From: Impatiens glandulifera
Taxonomy: Eukaryota > Streptophyta > Magnoliopsida > Ericales > Balsaminaceae
Direction: 5' to 3'
DNA length: 64,000 nt
NCBI RefSeq assembly: GCF_907164915.1
Contig: NC_061862.1
Location: 127,667,641 to 127,731,640, forward strand
Positions 33,149 through 46,366 of this stretch are shown piece after piece (the stretch's first letter is position 1; each line of letters starts with the position of its first letter). Made by a program: the position numbers and the translations under genes. The notes beneath the pieces are model-generated. The model ran no database searches. It saw nothing but the letters and a program-made list of their open reading frames with translations, and was not told the DNA's origin.

Positions 33149-36050
33149 CACTACAACAAATTAGACATCCGCTGACGCTTAAAAAGACTTCTGCCGACGT
33201 TTAAAAGCGTCGCCAAAGATATCACCGACGCTTAAACTTGCATCGCCAAAAGCAGGGTCGTTGTAAGTGCCACCGACGCTTAAATAAGCGTTGGTAAAAT
33301 TAAAATAAGCGTCGCCAAAACCATATATTTTTGAATTAATTTTTATCCCATTATTTTTTCGATTTTTTTGTTTTATTTTTTTATTCGGTTTATATTTTTT
33401 CTCCAGATTTTCTTTTCTGTTTTGCATGCAATTATATTTTCATTTTTTTACAGTTATTATTTATATATTTTAATAATTATTTTCAAATTTAAACAAAAAT
33501 TCTAAATACATAATAAATATTAATGAGATACAAAGTTTTTAATAAAAAATATGAAAACCATTAAATACCTCCTAAAGTTATGTCTATTCATTGCAATAAC
33601 TTCATTATTTGCATCCTAAATACACCATCTATAATTAAAATATTGAAAGCATTAACACTTATATTCTATTACAAATTAGAAACAAAATAATATTGAATGA
33701 AATCATTCACATTATTTTTTTTAATCCAATTAAATACAAACAAAATAATATAAAGATGTTAGGGCATAACAAAAAAAAAATTATCATGCAATAAAATATA
33801 ACTCATCAAAATCACCATTATTATACTTATTTATAATAAACTAATTTAATCATTAAATTGATATCAAACATATATATTTTATCATAATAATTTATTTGAA
33901 TTCACACAATTGCCTAATAAAATATTATGCACATGACTTTTAAAATAAGATAAAACCTTCTATTAAAGTCAAGTACTTTATTTTAGAATAAAAAAGTTAA
34001 AAGAAAAGTATAATTTATAATAAATTAATTAATATATATTTTTGAACATGGTCACAAGACACTTTTATTCATATTAACAACTTAAAATTGATTTTAGCAA
34101 GAAAACATGCTATAATGGGAATAGAAACATAGTGGTAAGACATTTTTTGTCACCATCTTCATCTCTTATACTCTATCTTTACATTATTTATTTATTGGGT
34201 ATTTTGTTAGTCTACTTCCTCATTATTTAATAACTATTACTTATCCCATACTAATTTTCTTATTTGTAAAATGTACTCTACATTTATATTTCTTTAATAA
34301 GAAAAGAAAACAAATATTAAAAACTATGTAGATGAGAGATAAATATCACATACCTTTGAATCCATTGTTCGATGTATGATAAGAAATCTGTAATAAAATG
34401 AATAAAATTAGTACTTAAATTAAATATTTAAGAGCATCAATATTACATATTTGTTTTAAGAATGCTCAAATGAAAATGACTGAACTGAAACCAGAAAAAC
34501 TTAAATCGATCCTAAATTAGGAATAACTCAGCGAACACTTGGCAATTATGTGTGCAAAAGATCTCATTATATTATTTTTAGTAATTGTATATAAAGAGAC
34601 AATGAAAACGATAGCATATCAAAATGTCGTTAGCCTATAAATTAATAATAACAAATGACAATAAAGATAATTCAAGTAAGAAGAAAGACTAATCTTACGA
34701 TGAATCTTACTTTTCAAATCAGATTTGTAAGGCTAATTATGAACCTGTGTATGTAAGTGAATAACTATGTTAATAATAAAATTTGTGTTACAGATCCAAT
34801 GAACTTTTAATATGAAATTATTAATCTTGATATCAGATCAGTTCAGTTCATGATACCAAGACAATATTGTATTCCATTCCTATTCTCATCCCTATTGATA
34901 TAGTTGCTAACATATTAATTTATGAAACCACAAAACAAAATTTTAATTTAATACATATTATAATTTATAACGTACTAACTCGAAACACTCTTTAGATCTT
35001 ATTGAGATTCAATAGTTCAATAAAAATCAAACTACTACGAGCTAAAATCATGTATTAGATATGATTAATTAAAAGAATAACTCCTGATTCTTTCTATTCT
35101 AATACTTTATTGTCTCTTACAACCTAAATAAGTATTCCTAAAATGAACTTGTATTATTAAATAAAAATTGATTGACTCAAAGTATTTCATATGTAAATAT
35201 ATATAAAACATGTTTATGTATAAAGAAAGTCAATCAATTTCAATTTAATCTATATTTATTTATGAACTGTTTTATTGATTGAAATTTCAATTTAATGTTC
35301 ATGTTTTATCTAGTCAGGAACCACCTCAGTATAAAACACAAACATAATCAAATAACATACATATATATGTAAATTCTTGTTGGATTGTTTATTTAGAAAC
35401 AATTGTTGATAAATAATAAAAATTACCTGAAAAATTATTGATGCAACAAAAAACGACTGTTCTGATTTTCGGCCCATAACCCTCGAGGACACGTACATGT
35501 CATGTCATGCCATTTGTCTAGGTCAGTAATTATGTTTGCTGACTAAATCTAGAAAATGTATTAAAAATATTTATCATATTAGTGTGAATGTAGCATCGAT
35601 AACATAAAAAGTTTATACTTAAACTGACAGTAGTAGATGACGTGGATAATGTGGACAAAGAATAATATCAGAATAAACATCATTAATTATTATTACTAGT
35701 TAAAAGTAAGTAGAGTCAAGCAAAAGCAAATTGTGAGTAATTGTTGAATAATTTAAATAGAGTGTACCACCACCACCTGTACTTTCTTCCTCTTCTGACA
35801 CATTGACGATTGTCCAAGGGTCACAGGAGTTCAGTGAAAATCAAACAACTTTGTCTCTGAAAAAAAAAGATAAAATAAATACTTGTTCCTCAAATCAGAA
35901 TCGAACAACATAAATGGGGAACTGACACTATTAAACAAGTAGAGCCACAACCCAAAAATAAACATTCTAATATGTAAAACCCACTTGGCTATTACAAAGT
36001 TTGACAACTGTAAGACAAACGAAGAAAAAGAAAAAGAAAAACGGTTTTAC

Positions 36051-37059
36051 CTGTGCCCTGCATGTTTGAACAACAAGCCTTGTGGATAACTTGAAGATCT
36101 TGATCCACTGGTTTCCTGCTTCTTACCAATTTGGAACATGAATGGAATTTATCAGTGCAGATAACTAGAATTGTGAATTAGACTATAGAAAATCTAGAAA
36201 TGAAATGTAACATCAACTTCCCATAAAGAATCAAATCATAATAGCATAAGAAAGGCAAAACTTCAAAATGTGCACAAGAAAAAAAGCAAGGAATGCATAT
36301 AACTCAAACTCTCCCATAAAAAAATTAAAATAAGACTTAGATCTAGGAAATTTGATTTATTCACTATGGCAACCAGATGTGCCATTAAAAAACATGTCTG
36401 CAACTGCCTAGCATAAGAAATAAAAAAACTAAAAAGAATCAGTGCACAATTTAGTAGATTAGGCTTTAGACCTTTTCAATATCCCACAAGTTCAAAATAT
36501 CGTTTTCTGCTGAACTGCTAAAAACAGATGACTTGTCTGGAGACCACTGCAAAAAAAAACAATAATAATAAACTATTTAAACAGTTGTCAGAAACTATTG
36601 TAAAAATCAACTTGCAATTCATTTATTGTTAGAAGCTATTGTTCGACAGATAAATCAACAAAAAAAAAGAATAACTGATCATATATTACAAACCTGTACA
36701 CAAAGAACAACAGCATCATGTCCCTCAAATACATGAACATGTGATCCAACCCCTCCGGACTTAAGATTTCGACGGTCAAACATGCGTATGGTATAATTAA
36801 CCGATCTGTTGAATACCATGCAAATTAAATGAAACTCGAAATCAAAAACTATAGAAAATACTCAACAACACATCAATGAAGTTACACCCTCATGTACAGA
36901 AAGTAGAAATGTGTATATGAACTTGCGTTAACTTAACTTCTAAGAGATTCACTGAAAAATCACATAATGGCAAGGAAATTACATACCCTGTCAGAATAAA
37001 ATTAACATTGTGTGGATTCCAATCAACACATTGAAGGTTAGCATCGTGAGCTTTCTCAA
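36051..37059 (-). pseudogene. Captured exons of an MSI4/FVE-like WD40 gene
   Basis: Four blocks on the minus strand keep exon-intron structure: 36987-37059 (VEKAHDANLQCVDWNPHN, donor GG/GTATG), 36694-36805 (IRMFDRRNLKSGGVGS, FEGHDAVVLCVQ), 36472-36546 (WSPDKSSVF, LNLWDIEK) and about 36051-36128 (SSYPQGLLFKHAGH). Acceptors (CAACAG, TTTGCAG) and donors are mostly intact and the phases join. This is the WD-repeat 3-5 region of MSI4/FVE proteins, histone-binding subunits of chromatin complexes. The N-terminal and C-terminal exons are missing. Residue changes (NYT for the usual ADN after TGS) suggest relaxed constraint. Confidence 0.8.
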
Positions 37060-37910
37060 CTTGTAGAAGTGACAAGTGAATGCCATGGATAGATTAGAAC
37101 TATAAGCAAAAGGTAAACTGGTAATAATGTTGTATGTAAGGATTTAGGGATCTTAAACATGTATCCTTCCTTTTTAGCAAGGCAAGAAACATAATGAAAT
37201 TATTGTAGACTATAAAGTAAGGTTCCAAATAAGTCATTCTCTTTGAGAAAAGTGGAGATTTTTTCCACCAAAATTGGCAGGCGGTCACATTATGTAGAAA
37301 ACAGGAATTCACATTAAAATCTCTAAACCAGCTGAGCAAGGAAAGTTCAAACACGAAATCTCATTGAATCTCATTGATTGAAGCATTTTATCAAACATGT
37401 GGATGGAACAACATAAAGTAACAACTAATCAAACTGATAGTCGTCCAAATTCAAAGAAACATAAACCAATCTCGACTTAAAACCAAAACGTTAAAGCTAG
37501 ATCGAATTGCTCTGAAATAACCGTAAAAATTGACCAACCAAATTTCTCAATAAACTCACTATGATTCATTACAGGTTTATAGTTATTTTTTACAACTTGC
37601 AGGGTAAACCCCTTAGGCCTCCCTTCAAATCGATCTCCAACCAGTAGCGGAGAAGAGGACTAGTAGCATTCGACTCGATCCTTAACCAGCAACAATGAAG
37701 ACGACTCGATCTCAAATCGAGAGTCGGCTTGGGTCTGTCCTTTGCCGCCCACAGCCAAATTAGGAGTTAGCTATTTTAGAAGCTCCTTCTCTTATTCTCG
37801 GTTTTGGATTTCGTCGCTGCTCACGATAGTCATCTTCTTTGCAAGAGCCTCCGCGAATTTTCAGCAGAAGTAAGAGAGAATCAAAACAAAATTGTTGAAT
37901 TAGGTTAGAA

Positions 37911-38590
37911 TCAAATATCTATATATTTAGTTTCATAAAAAAACTAAAATATTAATTTAATATAATATAATATAATATCAAATTTATATTTAATTTATAT
38001 ATATTTTTTAATTTAATTAAATTTAAATTATAATTAATTAAAAGACATAGGATTGGTTATGTTATAAAAAATTAATAATTAAATCTTAATATTAATAAAG
38101 TTTTAAAATAAAATTTATTTATAAACAATTAAAATAATAAAATAAAATATTTGTAAAGTTTAAAAATATTAAAATTTTTAGTGTAAATTATAAGGTTGTC
38201 AACAAATATATATAAAAAACAAAATAAAATAAAATAATTGTATTAGGTTAGATTCAAATATCTATATATTTAGTTTCATAAAAAAATCTAAAATATTAAT
38301 TTAATATAATATAATATAATATAATATCTAATTTATATTTAGTTTATATATATATTTTTTAATTTAATTAAATTTAAATAATAATAAATTAAAAGACATA
38401 AGGTTAGTTATGTTATAAAAAGTTAATAATTAAATTTTAATATTAATAAAGTTTTAAATAAAATTTATTTATAAAAAATTAAAATAATGAAATAAAATAT
38501 TTATAAAGTTAAAAATATTAAAATTTTAAGTGAATAAATTATAAAGTTGTCAACAAGTATATATAAAAAAACAAAAAAATAATAATAAAG
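37911..38590. repeat. 342-bp tandem duplication inside the CACTA element
   Basis: TCAAATATCTATATATTTAG occurs at 37911 and 38253; the following AT-rich 330 bp match at about 93 percent by eye, with different TATAA counts. Confidence 0.8.
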
Positions 38591-38704
38591 GTTGTTAGTA
38601 TATATTTTAAAGGTTGACAAAACCTTTTTTATTCTCTTGACTTTTACCCACGCTTAATATGCGTGGGCATATAAGCGTTGCCGGAATTATATTTTGTTGT
38701 AGTG

Positions 38705-40335
38705 AATTGAGCTAATCAATTCCTTAAAAGAGACCACATTTCTCACTGACATAGGTAAAGAGTCAATAAAAGCAATGTGCTTACCCTTGTCAAAATATTT
38801 ATTATTTGATTATAAGATTAATCCATCACAATAATCTTAAAAGTTAATACAACTAGGTTGTCCTATTGAACATAATTCTTAAGATCTCTAGTTTACATAT
38901 GTTGAGTTATTCATCATCCTTAAAAGACTTTCAAACTAACTCTCTATTCAATAATTTTGCTGGTAGATTCGCAATGTTATCTTTGATTTTTTTTAATGTT
39001 AAAAACTAGCATGACCCCCACATCTATGACCTTCATTTTAACTTAAGGCGTTTTAAGTTAGACTCGAATTCATGACATTTGGCCTTTTAAGAATCAAATT
39101 TTCAACTTGATCTACCTTACTGTGTTACAATATTATATTTGACCTCACATAATAAAATGTGAGAACACTATTAGGGAGTATAGTCTAATGATATATGTCT
39201 AAAATGTGTATGTGTAGACTTACCATTGACTTTAAACTTGTCCAATTACAAATTTGTATTACAATAATTATAAATCTTTTATACATACTTATATAATCTT
39301 GAAATACATCTTCTAATACAAATATAGTTAATCGTACATGTTTAACATTAATCTGTTTTTATGAAAATATATTGATTCACTTGCTAACTAGTACAAAAAA
39401 ATGTAATTGAACTATTATGTATTGTGTAAACAATTACATATTTTCTTAAAAGTTGTTATTCAACACATGTCAAAAATTTATGAATTTAGATTTATCGTTA
39501 ATGTATAATCATAATTTTCTTAGAAGATTTCTACACATGTAGTTCCATTTCAAGTGCAACATATTCACTTGTAGATTTAAAGTCGTCTATATTTAATAAC
39601 ATCAATATATCGTTTTATAACAACATGATATCTCGTGTACTATAAATCACATCGTTAGATAATTTAATCATTTTTTTGTAATTCTCAATGATAAAAATAT
39701 CGTATACAAAAATATACGTAATTAAATAACAACTTTATTACCTTCAAGATATTGACTTAAATCCACTTAAAATTATAGTGTGATCAAATTTTAATACCAA
39801 TATTATAAAACTTGTTACAACTTTAAATCTTTTTATTATTCTATTGTATAAAATATTTTTGAAGACATTAGTTCTACAAATTTATATGAAAATAATGAAA
39901 TGGAAAATGTGTTTCTTGATTTCAAACCTTCAAGTTTGAAAGATCGAATTGAACACCAACTACATAAATATAAATAAGATTTTTTTTGTTATGTTGTATC
40001 TCTTTGTTAAGTTGAACAATTTTAACTTTCTAGAGAACACATTTCTTTAACAATAGATTCATATATTCTTTCTCTTAATGTACACAATAATATTTGCCCG
40101 ACACTCATGTTAATACTTTGTGTTATACATTCTGTGATTTTAATTAAGAGTTTTTTGGATAAAATATTGGCACACAATACTTTATCAACTTTTCTTTCGT
40201 TATACTAATTATATTTATATAACGAATAAGATGAATATTCATGTAAATATTTAATAAAAAAAATTCATCACATGATTTATATAAAAAGATTAAAATATTT
40301 ATTCATATATAAATCATTCATTAGAGTGAGCCGCA
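38705..40335. other. AT-rich relic DNA flanking the CACTA element
   Basis: No gene. AGCTAATCAATTCCTTAAAA and the next 250 bp look like the non-coding 3' part of an old copia element read on the minus strand, as I recall such text from other plants. The CACTA element inserted into it. Confidence 0.3.
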
Positions 40336-41620
40336 TCTTATATTTACTGTTGAGCAGATGCTTTTGGTGGTTGAAGAGCAGACGTCTCTTCACTCCCTCG
40401 AGCAACAGCAGACGTCTGTTGAGAAAAGAAGATTTTTAGCACTTCAATATGTTGTGAGCAGATTCTTACATCTGAAGTGCAACAGCTAATTCATTTTGTT
40501 GAGAAAGAGTTTTTCCCCTATTGCGTTTTAGCAGTAGCCTCCATCTGCTCAAAGGGAACCATTTGAAGCGGCTCTCCCTACGTCCGAACAGATGCAGACC
40601 CTGTCTGCTGAGGAGGAACCTTCTAAAGCTGTTGAGTAGACGACCAAGGTTGCAGTTCAGACCATCTTATCAGACGGGAAGGCGTCTGAAGAGAAACAGT
40701 TTGCCTCTTTAAAGTCTAATCGACCCTCTCCTTCAAGAACTAATAAGTCCAACTCTGATAAGTCTTTTCGTTCTGAAGAATTATCGAGTTTTGTAAAGGA
40801 ATTGCGCGATGAATCGAATGAGCAGGCGGTGAGTCTCGGGAAATAGTCAATGTGCCTCGAGTTTGATCTCCAAATAAGGAACCAAAGCAATCCATTGAAG
40901 TAAGTTTTCATCCTGAACCTATTCGCTCTATTCCAGTCGGTTCTCACATCGTCTCTTCTGCCCACTCTTCTTCTGAGGAGGCTTCTCCGGGAATGACGAA
41001 TTTTTGCAAATTCTTTTTGGATATTTTTACGCCGATGCAGCATAGCATCCATTCTATTTTTAATAGATTGGTGATTCTGGAAGAGCGAACTATTGAGGCA
41101 TCCCTATCTCAATATGATGCGAACAAAGAAATTGAGAAGACTTCGTGTGATGTATCGAAGCTCATGGATCAAATGAACATGATGAATTCTACTTTACTAA
41201 ATAGTAATCTCCACCTCCACACAGAGACAAAGTCTGTCATAGAAACTCTCACCCTCCAGATTGTCAAAATATCCAAATCCCTCAAGTCTGCTGAAGTTGA
41301 GCGCATATAAGATGTTGATGCAGTCGCTCATCGTTTTCAGGCTGAAGAAGATGCGGCTACTAAAGCTGCTAGAAGCCTTATTGTTGTTAACCTTGATAAT
41401 GTTAAAAGGAGGGAATGTAGTATTCGAGGGGGAACAAGCAATCGGGGTGTACTCGCTCTAGGAGAAACCCAAATCAAAGAGGAGATCAAGAAGGCCATGG
41501 AGTAGGTCGAGGAAAGAAGAAGAAATGGAAAGAACTTCTCATTAAAGAATTAAATGACTTTGAAGAAGAACAAAAATGAAAAAGGGTAGGATCTTGATCT
41601 TAAACTTTGCATATCTTATG
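40336..41620 (+). pseudogene. 3' part of an accessory ORF from another copia element
   Basis: A degenerate plus-strand frame: Glu/Gln/Ser/Thr-rich text with QTSVEK words (40350-40830), then a block with FCKFFLDIFTPMQ (from 40993) followed by a heptad-type coiled coil (SKLMDQMNMM, KSVIETLTLQIVKI) to 41310, then a basic, Lys/Arg-rich tail. Several stops interrupt it (near 40490, 40635, 40843 and 41308). Order and position just before the polypurine tract match the coiled-coil half of accessory ORF C at 1835-3418, although sequence identity is low. Confidence 0.5.
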
Positions 41621-41701
41621 TAATTTATATTTATAAATATATTGGGTTATTTTTAAGTTTTGTGTTTTTAACTAGATTTTAAACTTAGTTTTAACATCAT
41701 C

Positions 41702-41715
41702 AAAAAGGGGGAAAT
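41702..41715 (+). other. Polypurine tract
   Basis: AAAAAGGGGGAAAT directly before the TGTTAG of the LTR at 41716. Confidence 0.85.
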
Positions 41716-43304
41716 TGTTAGATTAAGTTAAATAAATAAAAGTGAAAATTAATTAAAAGAGAAAAAATTAATTAAGGAAAAAATGTTTAATAAACTTCAG
41801 ATGGTTGACATAGTTGACGTAGATTAAATCAATACGACATAGTTGACATAAATTTAATGATGTGGTCTGAACAAAACTAAGTTGTGTAAATTATCTTTGC
41901 ACAAGTACAACTCAAAAGACGTATGTCTTCAGATGCAATCTGAAGCAAGTACAAGCAGACGAAGTGTAAACTTCTACAGATGGGTAGTCTGAAGAAGTGC
42001 ACGAGCAGACAAAGTCTAAACTTTTATATACGGGTAGTCTTAAGAAGTGTGTGAGGTTACGAAGTCTTAACTTCTACAGACGGGTAGTCTGAAGAAGTGC
42101 TCGAGTAGACGAAGTCTAAACTTCTACAGACGGGTAGTCTGAAAAAGTGCAAGAGTAAAGGAGGTATTAACTTCTATAGACGGGTAGTCTGAAGAAGTGC
42201 GTGAGCAGATGATGTCTGAACTTCTACAGACGGGTAGTCTGAAGAAGTGCACGAGCAGACAAAGTATGAACTTCTACTAACATGTAGTGTGAAGATGTGC
42301 GCAAGCAGTTGAAGTTTGAACTTCTACAGACGGGTAGTCTAAAGAAGTGCGGGAGAAAACATCTTGCTTCAGCAACCGTCGAAAGAAGCATCTAATGCAT
42401 TTCTTCAGCAACCGTATGAAGAAGCATCTAATTATCTACTCAGCTCATCAGATTGGCAATTACAGTATTCATCATCAATCGTCTGCCAAGACATCTTAAC
42501 ACGCTATAACTGTTTGTCTGCCACGTATTCAAATATTCCACCAGCTCATGTTCTGTGATGTCCCGTACACTACGTTCTTCTGAATATTCTGTAGTATGAT
42601 TCGACACGCCACAATTAAATGCATATTCTCTGATGTACGATCTCATACTCCTGACGTGCGTCCAACGGATAGCTAACACGTGTCCAAAAGAAGATTCGAC
42701 CACTGGTGCACTTCAATATAAAAGGTGATCCAAGGACAACGACGAATCACTAACACTCTTGTGCAAACACGAACGCTCACTCGAACACTCTCTCATGAAA
42801 ACTTTGCTCGAATTAAGAATTACTAAGCGATGTGTTTACTCTAGCTCCAAGAATATTATGTAATTCATCTACTGTTCTTTTTGTGTGAAATTTCAATATT
42901 ATAAGTTGAACAAGGTTTGCCTGTTGAACAGAGTGTTAGCTAAAAGTTCAAAAATAGGCAATTATTAAGTCTTGTGTGTTTGACTGAGTTTGTGTAGTGT
43001 CTATACAAATCAAATACTTCTAGTGAATATCCTTCTAGAAACAGAAGAAGGGGTGACGTATGAGTTTTATCTTCGAACATCCATAAAACTCCGTGTATTA
43101 TTTACTTTCCACATTGTTCCATCGTTTATTTGCCGCTTCAAATCGAATTAATTTCAGCACTTGATTCCATTCAAGAGCTTGCGATGATTTTTGAAAAATA
43201 GAAACATATTCTTAATTTCTAACAGGATTAAAATCGAATTAAAAGTTTAAGTTGTCAACTATATTCAGACCCCCCCCTCTCTATTGTCGACACCGATCTT
43301 AACA
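41716..43304 (+). repeat. 3' LTR of a 5'-truncated copia element
   Basis: TGTTAGATTAAG...GATCTTAACA, 1589 bp. TATA box TATAAAAGG near 42716-42724; stem-loop CCTTCT/AGAAGAAGG at 43031-43051, followed by TCCGAACATCCATAAAA. It is the same family as the solo LTR at 29488-30869 in opposite orientation. The 5' LTR and pol are absent; homology is lost near 40330. Confidence 0.85.
41940..42365. repeat. 50-bp minisatellite inside the LTR, 8 units
   Basis: CTTCTACAGA-type starts recur at 41971, 42021, 42071, 42121, 42171, 42221, 42271 and 42321, an exact 50-bp step. Unit core: CGGGTAGTCTGAAGAAGTGC, then GAGCAGACGAAGTCTAAA. The related solo LTR has a 46-bp unit in the same place. Confidence 0.9.
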
Positions 43305-43559
43305 ATAGATAAATTAAGTAATGTACTTTATAGATATAAAGTATAAATGTAAACATAATTACCTTGAAATGGTGATTAATTTGAAATACAAAACCAATGT
43401 ATTGATGTTCAAGATTTTGGTGACCAATGTTTAAAGTTCATCTCTATGGTGGTGATGAAAGATGGAGTTTTGGAAAAGAAAATGATAGATGAATGATGTA
43501 AAATGAAGAACAAGGTAAGAAAATTATAGAGAAAAGATGGAGATGGATTAAAGGCAAAT

Positions 43560-44600
43560 GAAGAAAAAGAATAATTGATAGTTCAAAAATAATTTCAATT
43601 TATGTCATTCAATCTACACTAGTTCTCACAATACACATCCAAATTGTTAGTGAAAACACTAATGTAGTATAATTTTTTTAATGGATTAGTGCAAATATTA
43701 GTGCACACTAATATTAGAGATTTTTACCTAAGAGTTCAAAAATATTTACAATTTATGCTATTCGATCTACACTAGTTCTCGCAATACAAATCCAAATTAT
43801 TAGTGCAAACACTAATGTAGTATAATTTTTTAAATGGGTTAGTGAAAATATTTGTGCACACTTATATAGGGGATTTCTACCTGAGAGTTCAAAAATAATT
43901 ACAATTTATGTCATTCGATATGCACTAATTCTCGCAATACACATCCAAATTATTAGTGCAAACGCTAATGCAAAATAAATTTCTAAATATGTAAGTAAAA
44001 ATATTAGTGCACACTAATATAAGGGATTTCTAACTAATAGTTCAAAAATAATTATAATTTATCTCATTCGATATACACTAATTCTCACAATACACATCCA
44101 AATTTTTAATGCAAACTCTATGCAGTATAATTTTCTAAATGGGTTAGTGCAAATATTAGTGCACACTAATATAAGTTATTTTCATCCGATAGTTTATAAA
44201 TAATTTAAATTTATGTCATTCGATATGCACTAGTTCTCGCAATACACATTCAAATTGTTAGTGCAAACGCTAATGTAGTATAATTTCCTAAATGGATTAG
44301 TGAAAATATTATTGCACACAAATATAAAAGATTTTTACCCGAGAGTTCAAAAAGAATTATAATTTATGTCATTCGATCTGCAATAGTTCTCGCAATACGC
44401 ATCCAAATTGTTAATGCAAACGATAATGCAGTATAATTTTCTAAATGTGTTAGTGCAAATATTAGTGCACACTAATATAGGGATTTCTACCTGAGAGTTC
44501 ATAAATAATTAAAATTTATGACATTCGCTATGCACAATTTCTCGCAATAAACATCCAAATTGTTAGTGCAAGCGCAAATTCAGTATAATTTTTATAAACT
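43560..44600. repeat. 153-bp tandem repeat, about 7 units
   Basis: The AGTTCTCGCAATACACATCC block recurs at 43621, 43774, 43927, 44080, 44232, 44385 and 44537, a step of 152-153 bp. Each unit holds an ATTAGTGCACACTAAT palindrome. No gene. Confidence 0.9.
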
Positions 44601-46019
44601 ATGTTTACCTTCATGGTTTTCAAAAATATAAATTTATATACCTTACTGCAAATGTTATTGCGAAAAGATCATGAAAATTTTTATTTAATAGTTATAGCAC
44701 TTACGTTTCCACTAATGAGTATGAAAACGTTTGAAAATATATTTTAAGTATAAATATATATGACATACTGCAAATGTAACTGCAAACAATTTATAAATAA
44801 TTGTTTATAATAGGAATAACAAATACCTTTGCACTGATGGGTATAAAAACATTTGAAAATATATTGTAAGTATAAATTTAAATAAATTAATAAAAATCCT
44901 ATTGCGAAAGGATTTTGAATATTTAAAAAGATATTTCAAAAAAGATAAAATACTAGTGTAATATATTGTGCAATGATATTCTATCATAGTATTGCAGATT
45001 TAGTTGCGAAAAGATTATTTATTTGTGTTACTTTCATATATAGTATAAATTTAGTTAGCAAAACCATTACAGTTATTTCATATTTATATTTGCAACCAAA
45101 ACAACCATATATGTATATTATTTGATATTATAGTTAATAGAAATATAACTTATTGTTAAATATTTTGCAAACATTAAAGCTTAATTTATTTTGCGAAAAT
45201 ATTTGAATTGTCCATCGTTTTTCTAATTACTATATTTGTTGCAGACTTATATTTATAAAACTTTCGAAAAAATATTACATTTTTTCATTTATAGTGATAT
45301 ATTTTTCAATATATATTTTTCTTATTTTATCTTATGTAAAAATACATTGTTATTGTAATAATTAATGCAGTTTTTGCAATTGTGAATTATTTCAATGCAA
45401 TGTCAAATACCATTCGTAAAATTTAGAATTAATAAATTATATATTGCAAAAAATGTTACAAGTCGACAGTTTTTTTTTAGAGTTTATGGTTGTTTAATAA
45501 GAACATGTATTGAGGCTATATTGAGGCGGTCGATAATGATGTTGATAATGGGTAATGAAAATTGAAAGCATTGGGATTACTTAATAAGAACCGCTCCAAT
45601 AATTGTTGTTGTTAAGTAATCACAACTGCCCATAAAACGGTTGATTGATATTTCTCGTTTAAGCAATGCTTATAAAGGCCCTACATACGTATGTCATGAT
45701 AGTCTTTGGTGCGGATACATTATTCAATACCAATCGGTAGTGTGAAATTAACAAATAATAAGTCAATAAATTGAGACGATTTAGTTAAACTAAATGACAA
45801 ACTATTTTGGAAGCCACTAAACCTAAGTGAATAGTGGTCAAACCTCTCAACATAGACCATATTTACGATTACAATTTTAAAAATGCATAATTTAGTTGTA
45901 ATGAAATGATACTTATATATCTATCATAATATCTATATTAGTTATGAGTTTTTTAATTATTGAATTAAAATATGTTTGAAAAATACAAATAATAACAATA
46001 GGAAAATTATTATATATAT
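44601..46019. other. AT-rich DNA with decayed repeat words
   Basis: TGCAAATNTTATTGCGAAA-like words continue the preceding repeat in decayed form to about 45480. 45480-46019 shows nothing recognisable. Confidence 0.45.
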
Positions 46020-46366
46020 TTTTCTTAGCGGCATGATAGGCACAGACAAAAAGGCACGGACGACACGATATTGTCTTGTACCGTAAGTCATCAAATTGAC
46101 ATTGGAATTACCATTAATCAAAGGAAGAGTCATCGACACAAGTAACACGACACGATCGGCACAGGCAACACAATAGTCACAGGCGGCACGGGACGATCGA
46201 CACGGGCATCCCGGTATTATCTTACATCGTTCATTAAGTGTTGCTAGTCTAGGGTTTCTTGTACATTTGTAAGCGTCGTTAGATTTTGCCATCAATTGCG
46301 GTTTACTTTTGATCATCTCTTAGGGTTTCTGCAATTAATTTGTTCTATTACTCTGTCTCTGCCATT

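Larger units (their letters stand above)
33149..38704. mobile_element. CACTA transposon, non-autonomous, 5.56 kb
   Basis: Ends are CACTACAACAAAT at the left and TTTTGTTGTAGTG at the right, inverted repeats of 12-13 bp. 3-bp target duplications AAT flank both ends (33146-33148 and 38705-38707). Subterminal repeats ACGCTTAAA/TTTAAGCGT with GCGTCGCC crowd the left 150 bp and recur at the right end. No transposase frame is visible. The interior carries captured exons of an MSI4/FVE-like gene. An 82-codon frame at 33179-33427 is just subterminal repeat. Confidence 0.92.

Noticed and set aside
43560..44600. Regular repeats considered as a CRISPR array
   Set aside because: Whole 153-bp units are repeated without unique spacers, in plant nuclear DNA.
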